Source: Dolomedes plantarius (Eukaryota; Arthropoda; Arachnida; Araneae; Dolomedidae). Taken from it: DNA of 64,000 bases. Below are positions 13,730 through 27,887 of the stretch, in pieces (positions within the stretch are counted from its first letter, which is position 1; every line of letters starts with the position of its first letter). The position numbers and the translations under genes are program-made. The notes below the pieces were generated by a model. It ran no database searches and was not told the DNA's origin. It saw only the letters and a list, made by a program, of their open reading frames with translations. The DNA is taken from assembly GCA_907164885.2 (NCBI GenBank), contig OU015497.1, forward strand, positions 69,020,429 through 69,084,428. The letters run 5' to 3'.

Positions 13730-14005
13730 AATGACACCCGGTGGCGAAGTGGTTAAAAGCATCAAACTGCCATGCCGCAAGTCCAAGGCTTGACACTGCG
13801 ATTGGTCAACTTCGACTCACGCATTTCATCCCTTGAATGGGTCGATAAAATGAGGACCTCATATTTGGGAACTAACTCAGCTCGCGTCTGGTTGACCACC
13901 TGACCGAGACATATGCTGTATGGCACCCCAAGCCTACGGTCATGAAAGCGGAGATGGGCACCGGAGTCCTTGGTCTAATTCGGACTGTTGTGCTATGAGT
14001 TAGTT
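13730..14005 (+). repeat. tRNA-derived SINE, 3' (TA)n(TG)n tail
   Basis: The head has a tRNA-like D-arm with an A box (GGTGGCGAAGTGGTTAAAAG), followed by an anticodon-arm-like stretch. The B box is degenerate (CAAGGCTTGACACTG region). The roughly 200-bp body is GC-richer than its surroundings and runs into (TA)n(TG)n at 14006. It is not a working tRNA: there is no proper acceptor stem, and the B box is poor. It may still represent a known SINE family of the host. Confidence 0.65.
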
Positions 14006-15220
<1,215 letters not shown>

Positions 15221-16138
15221 ATGTTTCATAAGGTGCCTATAAAATTTAGAGCCGTAACAATAGGCTGTAACACTTATCTTACTATTGCAAATAACCGTCT
15301 TTTACAATTACTCAAAAACGTTATGTTAAAAATTAAAAAAGAAGGCACATATATTGTTAATAATAGTTATGAAGTGGTAAAAAGTATTAGTTACATGGAG
15401 GATATTGTGGGAATTTCTAGTTATGACTTTTCGGATTTATTTAACTCTATTAACTTAGATGACTTACATAATATCATTTTAAATCTATATGAACGATACG
15501 ATATACAAGAGTTTATTACTTATAACCGATATAAATCTTTGTTACAACTTGTTTTAAAAGAAACTTATTTACACAATGGAAGAGATATATATAAGCAGAT
15601 ACATGGGATCCCTATGGGAGGGGGATGCTCTTCAATTCTTGCAGATATCTATTTACATTATTACGAAACAGGTACAAGTTTATTAAATGAAGTTAAGTTT
15701 TTTAGGTATGTTGATGACATTTTGGTATGCTTCGTAAATAACACAGAATTGGACTTTAGTTTTTACCCTAGTAATTTAAATTTAATTGAAACTTCGTGCA
15801 ATAAGGAAGGTTTTTTGAACTTTTTAGATTTAAGTATTATAGTTAGCAATGGCTCAATAATTACAAAAATGTATGATAAACGAGATGACTATAGTTTTAA
15901 ACCAAATCGTATTATGTCATGGACAACATGCATACACCTAAACATCAAAAGAAATGTAATTACTAATTTTTTAACAAGATGTAAACGTCTCAATACTAAT
16001 AATATAGATATGGATTTTAAAATTAAACAATTTATAAATATTGCTTTAGAGATGGGTTTCCCTAAGTCTTTTTTAATGTCTAATATAAAAAAATTTTTAA
16101 ATATCAGTAAAACCGAATATAAACACCGTTTTCTTTAA
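15221..16138 (+). CDS. Reverse transcriptase of a non-LTR (possibly Penelope-like) element, 5'-truncated but open
   Basis: An open frame of 305 codons. Motif A-like ISSYDFSDLFNSI sits at about residues 66-78. Motif B-like HGIPMGGGCSSILADIYL is near residues 127-144, and motif C FRYVDDILVCF near 161-171. It is followed by a thumb region with FLDLSIIV and YDKRDDYSF. These are the conserved RT blocks. Their wording fits Penelope-like and related elements better than LTR or LINE RTs. The N-terminal region is absent and the chosen ATG is simply the first one in the frame; homologous sequence probably starts upstream of it. No endonuclease domain is seen. The fragment resembles the one at 3155-4140. 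An intact frame in such a decayed neighbourhood suggests a recent insertion. It would act in target-primed reverse transcription if expressed. Confidence 0.8.
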   Translation: MFHKVPIKFRAVTIGCNTYLTIANNRLLQLLKNVMLKIKKEGTYIVNNSYEVVKSISYMEDIVGISSYDFSDLFNSINLDDLHNIILNLYERYDIQEFITYNRYKSLLQLVLKETYLHNGRDIYKQIHGIPMGGGCSSILADIYLHYYETGTSLLNEVKFFRYVDDILVCFVNNTELDFSFYPSNLNLIETSCNKEGFLNFLDLSIIVSNGSIITKMYDKRDDYSFKPNRIMSWTTCIHLNIKRNVITNFLTRCKRLNTNNIDMDFKIKQFINIALEMGFPKSFLMSNIKKFLNISKTEYKHRFL

Positions 16139-16549
16139 CCGTAACGGTATGTTAATTATTTGAGATTGGGATACAGTATAAAAGATATTTGAATAAGGAA
16201 CATCCTTACATTGTAGCAATATACAGGTATGTGAGAAACACAGTAGGTTGGTTATAATTTTACATGAATATAATAGTTGAAATTTACACAATGTGTTTAA
16301 ATGGGTTTTATGTGATTTGATGTTTTAAATGTTGTCTTGATTATTGATTTACTTCTTAATAATATTTGACGAAAGTCTAGGTCGCACTGAGGTTTCGGGC
16401 TTCCGGGAGTGTTACCGCGGCACAAAACTAGTTTAACCGGAGTAGGGGGGTCACAACTCCCCCCAGCCATTCGAAACTTCAGTTTCAGGATTTGGATGTA
16501 GTTTCCCTGGATTTGCATTCCACTAGTTTTCTGATTCACACGTTTTTAA

Positions 16550-16552
<3 letters not shown>
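16139..16552 (+). other. 3' untranslated region of the RT element
   Basis: Noncoding sequence between the RT stop codon and a (TA)n array. It includes a conspicuous GC-richer block at about 16370-16480 with a CGAAAGTC word, a CCGGAGTAGGGGGG run and nearby CTCCCCCC that can pair. That it is the transcribed 3' end is inferred from position. Confidence 0.45.

Positions 16553-16626
<74 letters not shown>
16553..16626. repeat. (TA)n microsatellite at the 3' end of the RT element
   Basis: About 74 bp of TA repeats directly downstream of the RT element 3' region. Confidence 0.97.
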
Positions 16627-16634
<8 letters not shown>

Positions 16635-17159
16635 TGTGTTTGTGTATGTATAAGTCAATGTTTATTGTTTATTGCATTATGAGCTTAAAAATGAAAATGA
16701 TTTTTAAAACCCGTACTTTGGGTATAATTCTCAAAATCATTTATAAAAGAATTTAAAACAGACTATGACTTGAAATCTCTTCTATTTTTAGAATTTACAG
16801 ATGGGGGGAACATAGCTTCAAACAAAGAGGAAAATACAACTGAACTTTATCCACTCGCAACATAAAAGAATCAGTTTTTTCGCCTATATCTACATGTCAG
16901 GTTTATATCCATTAATATCCGGATGAAATAATTTCAATCGTTTTATGTACATTATAAATTTTTAGCATGGGCATATTTACGATGAATTATATCTCGAATG
17001 GAGTATAGGATGAAAAAATATATCTAGAAATAATAATACAGATACAGCAAGGAAAAGCATTAGTAACTCTGGTCCTGCTAACTAGTGACAGCAGTGAAAT
17101 GGAACGCTAACAGGTATTACTATGGCCCAAAGATCTATATATAAAGTTTTATTTAATCA

Positions 17160-18143
17160 TAAATATTATCGTCATCTCTACGAATATTTCTATAATATAG
17201 TCATATGTTTTAAGATAATTACACGGATTAAGAGCCAGGGAATGAGATGGCCAGGTTGTAGGAACCGAATGCATCCTGGAACAAACGACTGATTATTCTA
17301 TCATTAGTTAAATGTTGCCAAAGAAACGTTCTGTACACAGAGTCCAATGTCTAGAGGCTCTCAATCTTGCATAAAAGTTACTGAATCAAGACATTGCCGC
17401 AGTTGCAAATGGTGCACAACAAAAGGTTCAAGCAACCTTTTGTTCCTGTTGCCTTCACGGTGCATGTCACAGGGTCATTGCGAGTAGCTTCTTCGAAAAA
17501 GAAAGGACCAAGAATGAATGTGGTGTGAATCCACAACAGACTGTAACTTTCGGTGACTGGAGTGGAATCTCTTGGAAGGTACGGGGATTTTTCGGTCCCA
17601 AATGCGACAGTTATGGGCGGTCATTGTTCAACTGAGGTGTAAATGGGCCTCGTCACTCCACAAAATCTGCCATGGCCACGATGCATTCATTTCAACTGTA
17701 GCGAGACATGTAAATGCAGATGTTAGTCGTTTCTCCCTGCCGATGGTCAACAACTGTTTATTATGGACTGATTTTGTTCGAAAAACAATGCATAATTTTT
17801 TTTTCAGTACGTTCCACACTGTGCTATTGGGAACACCCAAGTTTCGTGACACTGCACGTGCACTATTAGAACCCACAACATTATCCATTGAATGTTCAAG
17901 AATAGCGGTGGCAACATCTACAAAGACATCTGAACGTACCGGTTTTTTGTCCTCGACCCGTCTGAACTCCAAGATGTCCAGTATTCTCGAATCGAACGAT
18001 CATTCTCCTGAGACCTTGTGGAAGAAATGTTCCTTTGGGCAAATTTTTAAGTCGGCGAAACTCTCGAAGTGCAGCTGCGCATTTCCTTTGTTTTCATAAA
18101 AGAGCTTCACAAGCAAAGCCTGTTCTGGCAGCGGGACAGCCAT
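17160..18143 (-). pseudogene. Mariner-related (IS630/Tc1 group) transposase remnant
   Basis: The minus-strand reading starts with ATG at 18143 (MAVPLPEQALLVKLFYENKG). It shifts frame after GNAQ into AALREFRRLKNLPKG and again near 17940 into the frame containing SNSARAVSRNLGVPNSTVW (a helix-turn-helix). ILWSDEAHLHL then supplies a catalytic-Asp context. Downstream pieces include FFFEEATRND, a LDSVTF piece and LALNPCNY, the remnant of the third catalytic motif, near 17230. Several shifts and stops break it. This protein type, with an N-terminal helix-turn-helix and a D-D-D/E domain, is common in arthropod genomes. The C-terminal fragment at 45008-45261 belongs to the same family. No terminal repeats were found at this copy. 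Confidence 0.75.
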
Positions 18144-19454
18144 CACTGATAACAGTGACATTCCCCAGTTTTTATCCACTTTTATACCATTCTTATTTAT
18201 AGGAAAAACAAGGATGATGGTTTTTTATGAGTAAGTAAGGTAGCGTTGATTTATATTTCTTATTCTACACGGCCTTTCAGTGTTTGGGAAGCATGTCAGC
18301 ATGTGACTAAAGGTTTAATATAGATTTTAAAATAAGTTATTCGTAGATGCCTTAAAGTAAAGGGCTTGTTCTTTCTTAGAAAATAAAGTGGGACGTAAAA
18401 TTTGGAAGTAAGCATTTTATCTTTATATCTGCCCCGCCATCGAAACAAGAAAAGGTGTTGCCGAAAGGAAGAATTTTTGGGTTTACAACCAAATTAACAA
18501 GCAATTTTAAGTTTAGAATATTTTTAAAAAATGCAGTAAAATACTGAAGCACATAAATATTTTAATTATTATAGTTGGCAGAAGAACAATCTCCATACAT
18601 CACATTCAATTTCAGTATTCAATATTATAACCCCTGTAATATTCTGAAAAATAGTATGTTATAAAATAATAAGTAAAACAATTAAAAAAAAATATTCTTG
18701 TCATATCTGAAAAATCTCCAATAAATTTCTGTTAAATAAAATATCTGAATAAATATCTGTTAGATCTAAAAGAAAAATCTTTCATACAAATTTTAAGGTT
18801 AATGGAATTTTAAGTTTGTATTTCGGTAATCTAGAACTTCATAAGAAAAATAAAATAAAATTAGATATCTGACTTCACTTTTCATATATGAAAGCTTTTT
18901 TCATTTAATATAGAAAAATTTTCTTTGTACACATACATGGTATAGTCTTTTATTTCTAAAGTATTAAGCAGTATTTCGCTCGGGATTTCCATGTAATTAG
19001 CTCAGCAAGATAATATGCTTTAAATTTCAGACCTTTGTTACAACTTAAACAGATTTTAGATTATGTTTTAAAAAGAAAATTTAAAGGATCTCTAAAAAAA
19101 GTTGAATTCCGGAACTGAATTTGAAGCTGAGAAACTTTTAAGCCTCTTTATTTGTCGAAAGCTCTTAATTAGAGCACGAGATTCTTTTTTTTTCCTTAAG
19201 CGGAGGTAAATTGATTTCGAAGAGAGGTATTTCTTCCCGATAAAATAAAATTTTAGCTTTATGTGAAAAATTCCCTTCTTTTTTTTCAGATAAGTTGGTG
19301 TCTAATTTTGTACATTTGATCAGAATTTATCATGAAAACATACAATAATACTCAAAACTTTGTGATTCTGGGAACTTTTTTCTTTGAATATTAAAAACCA
19401 GGCATGTTGAAGATGATCTGTGAATTTAGCCATTTATATAGTGTGTTTGCTTTA
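18144..19454. other. AT-rich DNA without a recognised gene
   Basis: No coding, RNA or repeat signal that I can support. Confidence 0.5.
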
Positions 19455-19720
19455 ATACGTAATTTGATGTTATACTGCAAGTGTCAGTTGTTTCAATAAT
19501 TTTATGGTGTACTGCAAGTTTTATTTTAATTTAATAATTTGATGGTGCATACAAGTGTCAGTTTCCTTTAATAATATAAAGGTATATTACAAGTGTCAAT
19601 TTTGTTTAATAATTTGTTGGAAAAAATTTGTAAATTTCAAGAGTCAGTTAACTTAAAGAATTTGATAATATAGTACATGTGTCAGTTTACATTACTAATT
19701 TAATATTGCATTTCAAGTAG
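19455..19720 (+). repeat. Degenerate minisatellite, unit about 46-50 bp
   Basis: A unit of the type CAAGTGTCAGTTT followed by TTTAATAATTTGATGGTAT recurs about six times, for example near 19478, 19548, 19588 and 19672, with drift between copies. Noncoding. Confidence 0.75.
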
Positions 19721-21041
19721 TTTGGTGTAATTAATAAATTTAAAAAAATCATTAAATTATTCGAATTATTTTTCATATAATAAGAATTTTGACGTCAGTT
19801 TACAATTAAAATGTCAAGTGACTTTCAATTTGTGACACCGATTCTAGAACATCTTCATAACTTTAAATTGTCTAATTTATAGAATATTTTACTGAAATTT
19901 TTTTTTAAAAAGAAACCTAGATATTAACTAATCAGCTTAAAATGATCCAAAAGTGAGTACTGTATTGATATTTTGGTTATGAGACATGTTTTATAAATAT
20001 TTCTTACTCAAACACACTCTTCATCGTAGAAAAGTCCAGCATTAAAGCCACGGCTGTTTGTAAAGCAAGAAAAAGAAAAATCACATAGAATTGTGTGTAA
20101 TTTGTAATTGATACCTGTCATCCCCCTTCAAAAAACATTTTTTTCGGATTTGGAATAGTAAAAAAGAGAAAATGTCACTCTGAGAAATAAGTCCTTTGAT
20201 TCTCCTATCTCAATTTTGACTTTCCTATTTTTATTTTTTAGTCCTCATTTTTTTACTAGAAAAGAGGTCATATGATTGAAATGGGCTGAGGAAAGTTTGA
20301 ATCTTTGGTGCATCATTTTTTATAAGAACTATAATAAATTGTTTAGCGTTTCATACTCTATATATACTTAAAAAATCATCTAAGTTTTTATTAGAAGTTT
20401 GATATTTTTCAATCCAGATTTTAGTCTATATAGTTTTCTACTTTTCAGCCTATATTTTACAGGAAATCCAAATAATTAAAACAAAAATGATTTTCTTTTG
20501 GAACCGGTAATTAGAAAGAAATCACTGACGCCAACAGTAGATTTCTCTTTTTCTCGAATATTATAATTCTCACCTAATGAACATTTTTTCAATTCCCCAA
20601 TAAATTAAAATGGTTGGTTACGTGTTTCGAAATTCACAACAGTTCATTGTCAGGCGGAGGAGCAGTAGGAGTGATTGTCGTTATGAACAAGTCACAAATG
20701 CAAGATCATGAAAGCTCTTTAATATAAGTAGGAGTGGCAACCGGAAAATCTGGAAGAAACGGTCGGGGAGGACGAGGGTGTCCGAAAGGAAGGGGGGAAG
20801 TTTAATGTCTGCTATACCCCACATGGGGCACAATCGTTAACGAAGATTACAGATATAGCAGAGGAATAGAGAAAAAGAGGGAAAATAGAGCCGGTAAGAC
20901 TGAGTAATGCAAAATATTATGAACAAAAGGAAGTAGACCAATTACATGCAAATAGTATATTTCCATTAAAGTAATTGTGAATTGAAGAAGTATAAATACT
21001 TATGTTTTTTCCCCAATTTTCCTGTAAGTCACCTTTTCTAC

Positions 21042-21044
<3 letters not shown>
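19721..21044. other. AT-rich DNA without a recognised gene
   Basis: A purine-rich island at about 20700-20900 is GC-richer than its flanks but has no useful open frame. Confidence 0.45.

Positions 21045-21112
<68 letters not shown>
21045..21112. repeat. (TA)n microsatellite
   Basis: About 67 bp of TA repeats with no recognised element at either flank. Confidence 0.97.
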
Positions 21113-21114
<2 letters not shown>

Positions 21115-22429
21115 CGGGATGTGTATGTATGACTACGTCATTAGCTGTAACAAGGGCATATATTCATACTGAAAAAATTATACCCTGATATGCTTATTTT
21201 TTGCCTCTTATTCGCGAACATTTAAAATAATTTAGCATTATGTTCTCTTTTATGAGAGAAGGCGTTTATATATTTAATATGAATGCACAGGCAAAGAGCA
21301 AGTGGCATAGCAATTAGTGCAGTTAAAACGTGATTTGTGCATCCGCGGCATCATGAAGAACTATGAACACACGGATAACGAGGAAAATTTCCTTTCCAGG
21401 AAAATATCTCGCCAAGATCTCAACGACAGTCTAAATACCCGCAACATATTTCAAAGTTTTAATATTTTAGAGTAACACACATGAAAACATTATTGTAAAG
21501 ATTTCTCTTGTGTTTGTGACTGGAGAAAACACTTTTACTTAACAAGATAACCACAGAGAACTCTACATAAAATTAATACCATAGATCTTCACCCAGATGG
21601 ACTTCTCTGTTCGACTGTTTTTACTCTGTGATACATTACGCAAGCAAAATGATTTTTAAATTGCCTTTAATATACTATCTAAGAGATTAAACGATTCGTA
21701 AACGAATAATATACAGATGTATTAATCCGTTCATAACTCGGAAATTCATATAATTATATGTTTCATACATTTATAAAGGGTCTTTAGTCTGTATGGTCAA
21801 AAGACATTTTCGCTTTCGCTCCTAAGATAGAAGAGACATAGTCTCCGGAGAATAATTTATAACATTTGAAAACATAGCGAGTCTGAAAAATTCTCATTAA
21901 AATTTAACTTGTAATCGTGTATAGGGTCTATTTACAATTTTACGAATGTGTAAAAAATTAATTTAATCCTACATTAATACGTTCATAATGATAATAATTT
22001 TCAAGGAGCATTTATATATGCATAAAAATATATCCTCCAAATGCCCGGAATATATTAGCTCCCCGTACTGCATAATCATTTCAATAAATTACTGGAAATT
22101 CGAAAGTCTCATGCAGTGCTCAACATTTTACGTCACATCCATTATTGTAAAATGTTCGGCAGTCGACTCTTAAGGTAACTCCACTTCATTTACTTTTATC
22201 ACAGGATATTATGTTAGGAAGTTGGGAAATGGATATATGCTGCAGCGAGGGTATTATGCACAATGGAGTCAGTATCCATAATCGGGAGATGGGGTCATTT
22301 CCTTGAATAATCCTTATTGTAAAGCATCGTGCGGGGGGAAATTTATGTTGTATTTAGGAGTAATATGCTTCAGAAGAGAATATATGTGCGTTTATGTACG
22401 GAGTCGCCGAGCATAAGTGCCCCAGCATT
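21113..22429. other. AT-rich DNA without a recognised gene
   Basis: Short chance frames only. Confidence 0.5.
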
Positions 22430-22740
22430 TTCCGTTTATCCAAGATACTTGAAATATAATGTGCCCTATATTGGATTTATTTAACTGTTTTATAAGCATT
22501 TAAGTAATTGGCTGTGTGTTTTAATATGCGTGTATGTATTATTGCAAATTAAAAATCTTGATGTATGATAAAATGTGCGTTTATTAAATCTCCCTACGTG
22601 CTTATCAATTAAATAATAAATGGGCATGATTTATTCGACGCATTTCATGTCCACTTATTCTTTTTTTTTTAACATTTGAGTGCTATTTTTCTCTCTCGTA
22701 CAGTCTATGAAACTGTCAGAATGAAAAAATAAAAATTACA
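22430..22740 (+). repeat. Tandem repeat copy 1 (unit ~350 bp)
   Basis: Shares a long ordered series of words with 24300-24600: TTTATTCAAGATACTT-like start, TTGGATTTATTTAAC, TGTTTTAATATGCGTGTATG, TTATTAAATCTCCC, CCACTTATTCTTT and CAGTCTRTGAA...GTCAGAATGAAAAA. Copies 2 and 3 lie at 24285-24960; about 1.5 kb of unrelated DNA separates them from this copy. Confidence 0.8.
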
Positions 22741-24270
22741 AGTTAAAAAGAACTTTTTATATACCACGTTTAAATTTTCTGTTTAATCATATAAACTTGA
22801 CAATTCTATGTATTAATGAATAATTTTTAAAATTTGTTTTGATGAGTTATCTCATCAAATTGAAAGAAAATGATCAAATGCATAATAAAGAGAGTAACTA
22901 TAAGAAATTTTCAAATAACAAATGTAGTGAGGAGTTTTGAGGGGCTTTCTGTAATGTAAAATTTGAAAGAGTCTCTGGAAAGGCATGACCTATAATAACG
23001 GATAGCTAGAGTTCTGTAAGAGATGGTGTAGGGACCATCTGTCTTGGGGAAGAATATCTGGAAAGTTCTGAAGAAATGCTTTAGTTCAGCGAAATCACTG
23101 CGCAGTCTATTGTGTTGTCGAAATTTATGCTGATACTGAACAGTCAATATGCACGGCACAAAGTCTCTATGAAGAGAGGACGAAACGGCAATCAGTCGAT
23201 AATAATGAAGAATTGTCTGGTGGAGCTGATGATCAAATATTCAGCAGAATATGGAGAATTCAAATTACAGGATTGTCAGCAATGTAGATGCTTCAAAGAA
23301 CTACTGAAAAAATTAACCCTAGTTTGGCCGAATTCGTACAGCGTAGTACAAAACTAGTGTTGTCAAAACCTCAGGAATCTTCACCGCAACGTCATCTTGA
23401 TGTTCATTCAAGAAAAGTTGGGAAACAGACTAAAATAAGTTGCAAGTCTGTTGTTACGATTAAAAAACATTTATTCTTCATGAAGCATTGAGCCGGTTCT
23501 TGAATACAGGATAAGTATATACAGAGTAACAGATGAGCTCAGTTCACAACATTCGTAAAGTAAAAAAAAAGAGCTCGAAGTTTACAGGAGCTTATAAATT
23601 CGATGACCGTTCAGGTCTAAGACACTGCAACAAATTGCATATTATATAATAGCCCCCAATACAGTCTTGGCGATGCCAAGAACTGCAGGGGTGCTTAAAC
23701 GTAAAATTCTTAAGAGATGCTAATCTCAATCATGAAACATGGCTCACTGATATTTTTCTTCATTGCTGGACAGAAATGGAAAACAAGGAGAACGAGGGTT
23801 ATAATAATTTTAAAATTACCGCCAAGCTAAGCGAGCATAGGGAAATACCCGAGAGGAAGCGTACAGGAACGGAAAAAAAACTAACCCGAGTCGTACAAAA
23901 ACCAGTTAGACTAGGAAGGGCGATTCACTGCCAAAAATGAAGGAAAACTTTCGCCAAGCAGGCGAAGGAAGCGGCGCGCACATAGCTCATTGGTCAAGCA
24001 TAAAGTGACGTAGGAATGCGCGAACATTCAATTGGACGTAACTCTCCTACCAGGACTAAGGAAGAAATTTCCTGAAAATGAATTCAGTTTACCTTAAAGA
24101 TGGCTAAAAGTATTCAAAAATACAATGTCATCATGTTCTGAGCTGTTCTAAAAGTTTCAAAGGTCTAGCTAGTCGGGAAGTTAGTTAAAAATCGATTGCA
24201 AGATTTGTACTGGACAAATACACAAACAAGAAAGCGAGTAAATAAAAACATGGTAATAAATAAATTGTTG
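22741..24270 (+). other. Unrelated segment inserted between tandem-repeat copies
   Basis: About 1.5 kb separates repeat copy 1 from copies 2-3. The part 22911-23500 reads partly as coding (KINPSLAEFVQRSTKLVLSK near 23308) with shifts and stops, and 23560-24070 is GC-richer. I suspect a decayed retroelement, but found no motif that names it and no long terminal or inverted repeats. The exact edges are uncertain. Confidence 0.4.
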
Positions 24271-24284
24271 TTAAAAGAAGAATG

Positions 24285-24960
24285 CTGTTAACTATGCATG
24301 TGAACTGTCGTTTATTCAAGATACTTTTTTATAATCTGCTTTACATTGGATTTATTTAACCGTTTGTAAGCCTTTAAGTAATCGTTTGTGTGTTTTAATA
24401 TGCGTGTATGTATGATTGCAAATTAAAAATCTAGATGTATAATAAAACGTGCATTTATTAAATCTCCCCATGTGTTGATCAGTAAAAGAATAAATGAACA
24501 TAAATTATTCGATGAATTTCGAATCCACTTATTCTTTATTTAGAACAGTTGTGTGTTATTCTTCTCTATATTACAGTCTGTGAAGATGTCAGAATGAAAA
24601 ACAATAAATTGCTTTTAAAAGAAGAATCCTGTAAACTATGCATGCCAACTGTCGTTTATTGAAGATACTTCAAATTCAACATGCCTTATATTAAAATTTA
24701 ACTGTTTTACAAGCATTTAAGTATTTGATTGTGTTTTAATGTGCATTTATGTATGATTGCAAATGAAAATTTGTGATGCATGTTAAAACGGATTTATTAT
24801 ATGCATTTATTGCATGCGTTCGTTAAATATGCAAATTAACTCATCAATTAAAATATGAATGCTCATGAATTCTTCGGTGAAATTTGGGTGTTGTTTTTCT
24901 CATTCCTACAGTGTGTGGATCGGTCAGGGGGAAAAACCCTAAATTGCTCTTAAAACAAGT
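24285..24960 (+). repeat. Tandem repeat copies 2 and 3 (unit ~350 bp)
   Basis: Two adjacent diverged copies, each opening with ACTATGCATG-AACTGTCGTTTATT (24285 and about 24636) and followed by the same word order as copy 1. Copy 3 is the most diverged and carries extra ATGCATTTATTGCATGCG sequence near 24805. Confidence 0.82.
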
Positions 24961-25402
24961 CAATTTCGCATGTGCAATGTTTAATTATTTTTATAAGAGA
25001 TATTATAGAAAACACTAAATGCATTTTGTCGATGTTCCAAATATAGTTGAGCATAAAATTTGATAATTGATTAACATTGTGATGGAGATTGGAGATGGAA
25101 ACCTCGCAGTATCACAATTGCTGGTGTCGTACAGAACCCGCAAGATTGCAAAGTAGACAATAAAAGCATCGAGATAAACGAAACATCTCTTTAGTACAGT
25201 GTTACAAAAAAGTATAAAAAAGTCTCTTTTGTATACAGTGTTACAAAAAAGTACAAAGGTGAAATTAGAAGGGGAAAAGAGCTTGCTGAATTCACTAAGG
25301 TACAGTAAGATACAGTAAGATACAGTAGATATGAGTCTGAGTACAGTAGTCTGAGATACAGTAAGATATTTTAGAAAGTCGATCCATCTTTTACGTTATA
25401 AC

Positions 25403-25703
25403 TTGTCGCCCAGTGGCTAAGTGGATAAGGCATCAGCCTGCCACGCCGGGGTTGTGGGTTCGATTCCCGCATAAGACTTGGCTGTATTCTGGGGAACCGG
25501 TCAGTCTTCCGCCTGCAATTGGAACCCCGTCTAGAAAGGGGAGCTGCAACGCATCGTCCATCGCCGGTGTTATCGTCTGTCAATAAAATTCTTCTGTGAT
25601 TGTGTCATTTGTCTGTTTCTATGTCTTATATTCATATGTACACCGGACTGGGTTGTAATGTTGTCATCTCCCAGGTACATTAGCCACACACACACACACA
25701 CAC
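25403..25703 (+). repeat. tRNA-derived SINE with (CA)n tail
   Basis: The head contains a perfect pol III A box TGGCTAAGTGG (near 25413) and a perfect B box GGTTCGATTCC (near 25455) at tRNA spacing. A body of about 215 bp follows, ending in (CA)10 at 25682-25703. The tRNA fold is incomplete (no matching acceptor stem or CCA site), so it is a SINE rather than a tRNA gene. The two boxes could still act as an internal pol III promoter. Confidence 0.85.
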
Positions 25704-27887
25704 GTTATAGCTTTTAAAAACCAAACGAAACCATGTTTCCTTCTAATACCACCTCATGCTTAATTAGAGCATTTTAGGATCCTACAGTCAGGAGTTAAGA
25801 AAGAATTAAACCACTTGAAATATTTTAATAATATAGGGGAAGCACCTGTTTTGAATTAATAAACTTTTGGTTAAATTTTTGGAAGAATGGACCATGCAAA
25901 GGACATATATTCCTTTAATAAATGATTGAGGGTAAGTTTCAACTAGTTTTCTGAAATAGACCAGAAACTTGCATGTCTAAGTTTTGTACATGTATGACTG
26001 AGGAATATAGCTGCATAATTTGGGCAGTTTTTGATAATGAAAAATTCCATGTTCTTGATAGCATTTTCATTAGGTGACCAGATGTTATTTGGCCCCAAAC
26101 TCTCAATAACTAAACAGGAGTCCATGATGTTGCTGATATAAGGTTGAACAAATTAACATAAAGATGTTCAATTTTTAGAAACATAAAAGCTTTTTTTTGT
26201 AATTTATGCAAAGCTTCCCTTTATTTTCTTGTGTACACGCCTTAAAAACGGTAATTACAATAATGCTCATTTGTTATTAGGGTGTGTGACTAATATGTGA
26301 CCAACATGTCTTTGAAAATGCATGACTACTTTATTTCCAATATAGGTTAGTAAATGACATTAGAGATAATTGTAAAATGCTAGTCATACCCACCTGGAAA
26401 CATAATAGCTACATGGAAATTCAAATTTCAAAGGTCATTTAGAACTTTATGCAGAAAAAAAAATTTAATTAGGGTTAAAATACAAGGATTCTAAGATGGG
26501 ATATACATTCATATAATGAAAAATATAATTAGATAACGCTGAATCCAGAAGAAATTAGATATTTGATATATATACACTCTATAGGTTTATTTATTTATCT
26601 GTCTGAAAACATTTTATCTTATCTAAAAATTTTTTCAACACATCTAGGCACAACTGACAGAACAGACACCGAGTAAAACTTCTCGGTTAAAAAGTAAAAT
26701 GGCAAAGAAATTTTGATATATTAACCAATGACGGGTTAATAATGCAAATTGCAATATTTTGAAATTTAGGCTTTTATTCAGCATTTTGTTGAATTTAAAT
26801 TCTTCATAATATTAAATAATTTTTAGTAGAAAATTTTAAATTGATAATAAGTGCAATTTCTTTTTAAAAATTATCGTGTTTAAAATTTATGTAACTCCAA
26901 TACTCTATCTTATTTTAGAGACTACTTCTTTTCAAAAAAATATATATATTTTATTAATACAAATACTTTCCATTAGAAACCTTTAATATAGTTGTCTAAA
27001 TCGTGATGACTGTAATTTATTCCCTACTACATAAACTTTAATTTTTGTACTGGAAAATATTTTCGAATTTTTTTTCACATCCTTGAAAGCTATGCTTAGC
27101 TACATTGCATCTGAACATCATCAGCAAACATTTCCCAGAAATTTTGTTTGACCACTGCAAAGAATCATTTTCCGATATTAGTTTCATGCGTGTTCTGACT
27201 TATTAATTATTAATCTGACTGAAAGCAATCCATAAAGCACCGTGTAAGGCAAAATATGGGAAAAAAAGTTCGAGCACTAAATTTGAGCTGAGCATCAATC
27301 ATAATCACATTAAAGGATCGATACGTGCGCAGTATGAGCACCATCCTCCTTCAGTACTTTTTCTATGAGTATTAGGATATTTAATCCATATTAGATTCAT
27401 CCTGTTAATGATACTATCAGCTTTAATATATCCTGTAAACTGTGATTAATAATGATTTATGTGTTAAATTATATAATAGGATATATTACACCAAGTTGAA
27501 TATAAAAAGAACATGCAATAAATTTATGTAATACCATATTATTAGTCTTCTGTCTTTTAATTTTGAGTTTGTATGAATATCTTATTTTAGAATTATTTAT
27601 CATACTCTTATATTTTAATATTTGAAAATGACAGGAAATGAAGCATGCCGTATACTGAAATATAAGCCCGTCTTTTAAAGAGAACCCCTTTTCAAAATGG
27701 AAAAAAATATCTGATATCATACGATTTTTAAGAATAGTTAGTGTGGACATTTTTTAGTAACTAAAATTGTAAAAATAACTCACTTTGGTTGAAATACATG
27801 TCTAATGCTGCTGATATTGTAAGCAAAAAGAAAAGGAACTAGCACCACAGTATGTTATTGATATCTTCTATATTGTCCTGTAGAAGT
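25704..27887. other. AT-rich DNA without a recognised gene
   Basis: About 2.2 kb with short chance frames only. Confidence 0.5.

Noticed and set aside
25403..25480. Functional tRNA gene
   Set aside because: A and B boxes are perfect, but the acceptor stem does not pair and the sequence continues as a SINE body with a CA tail.
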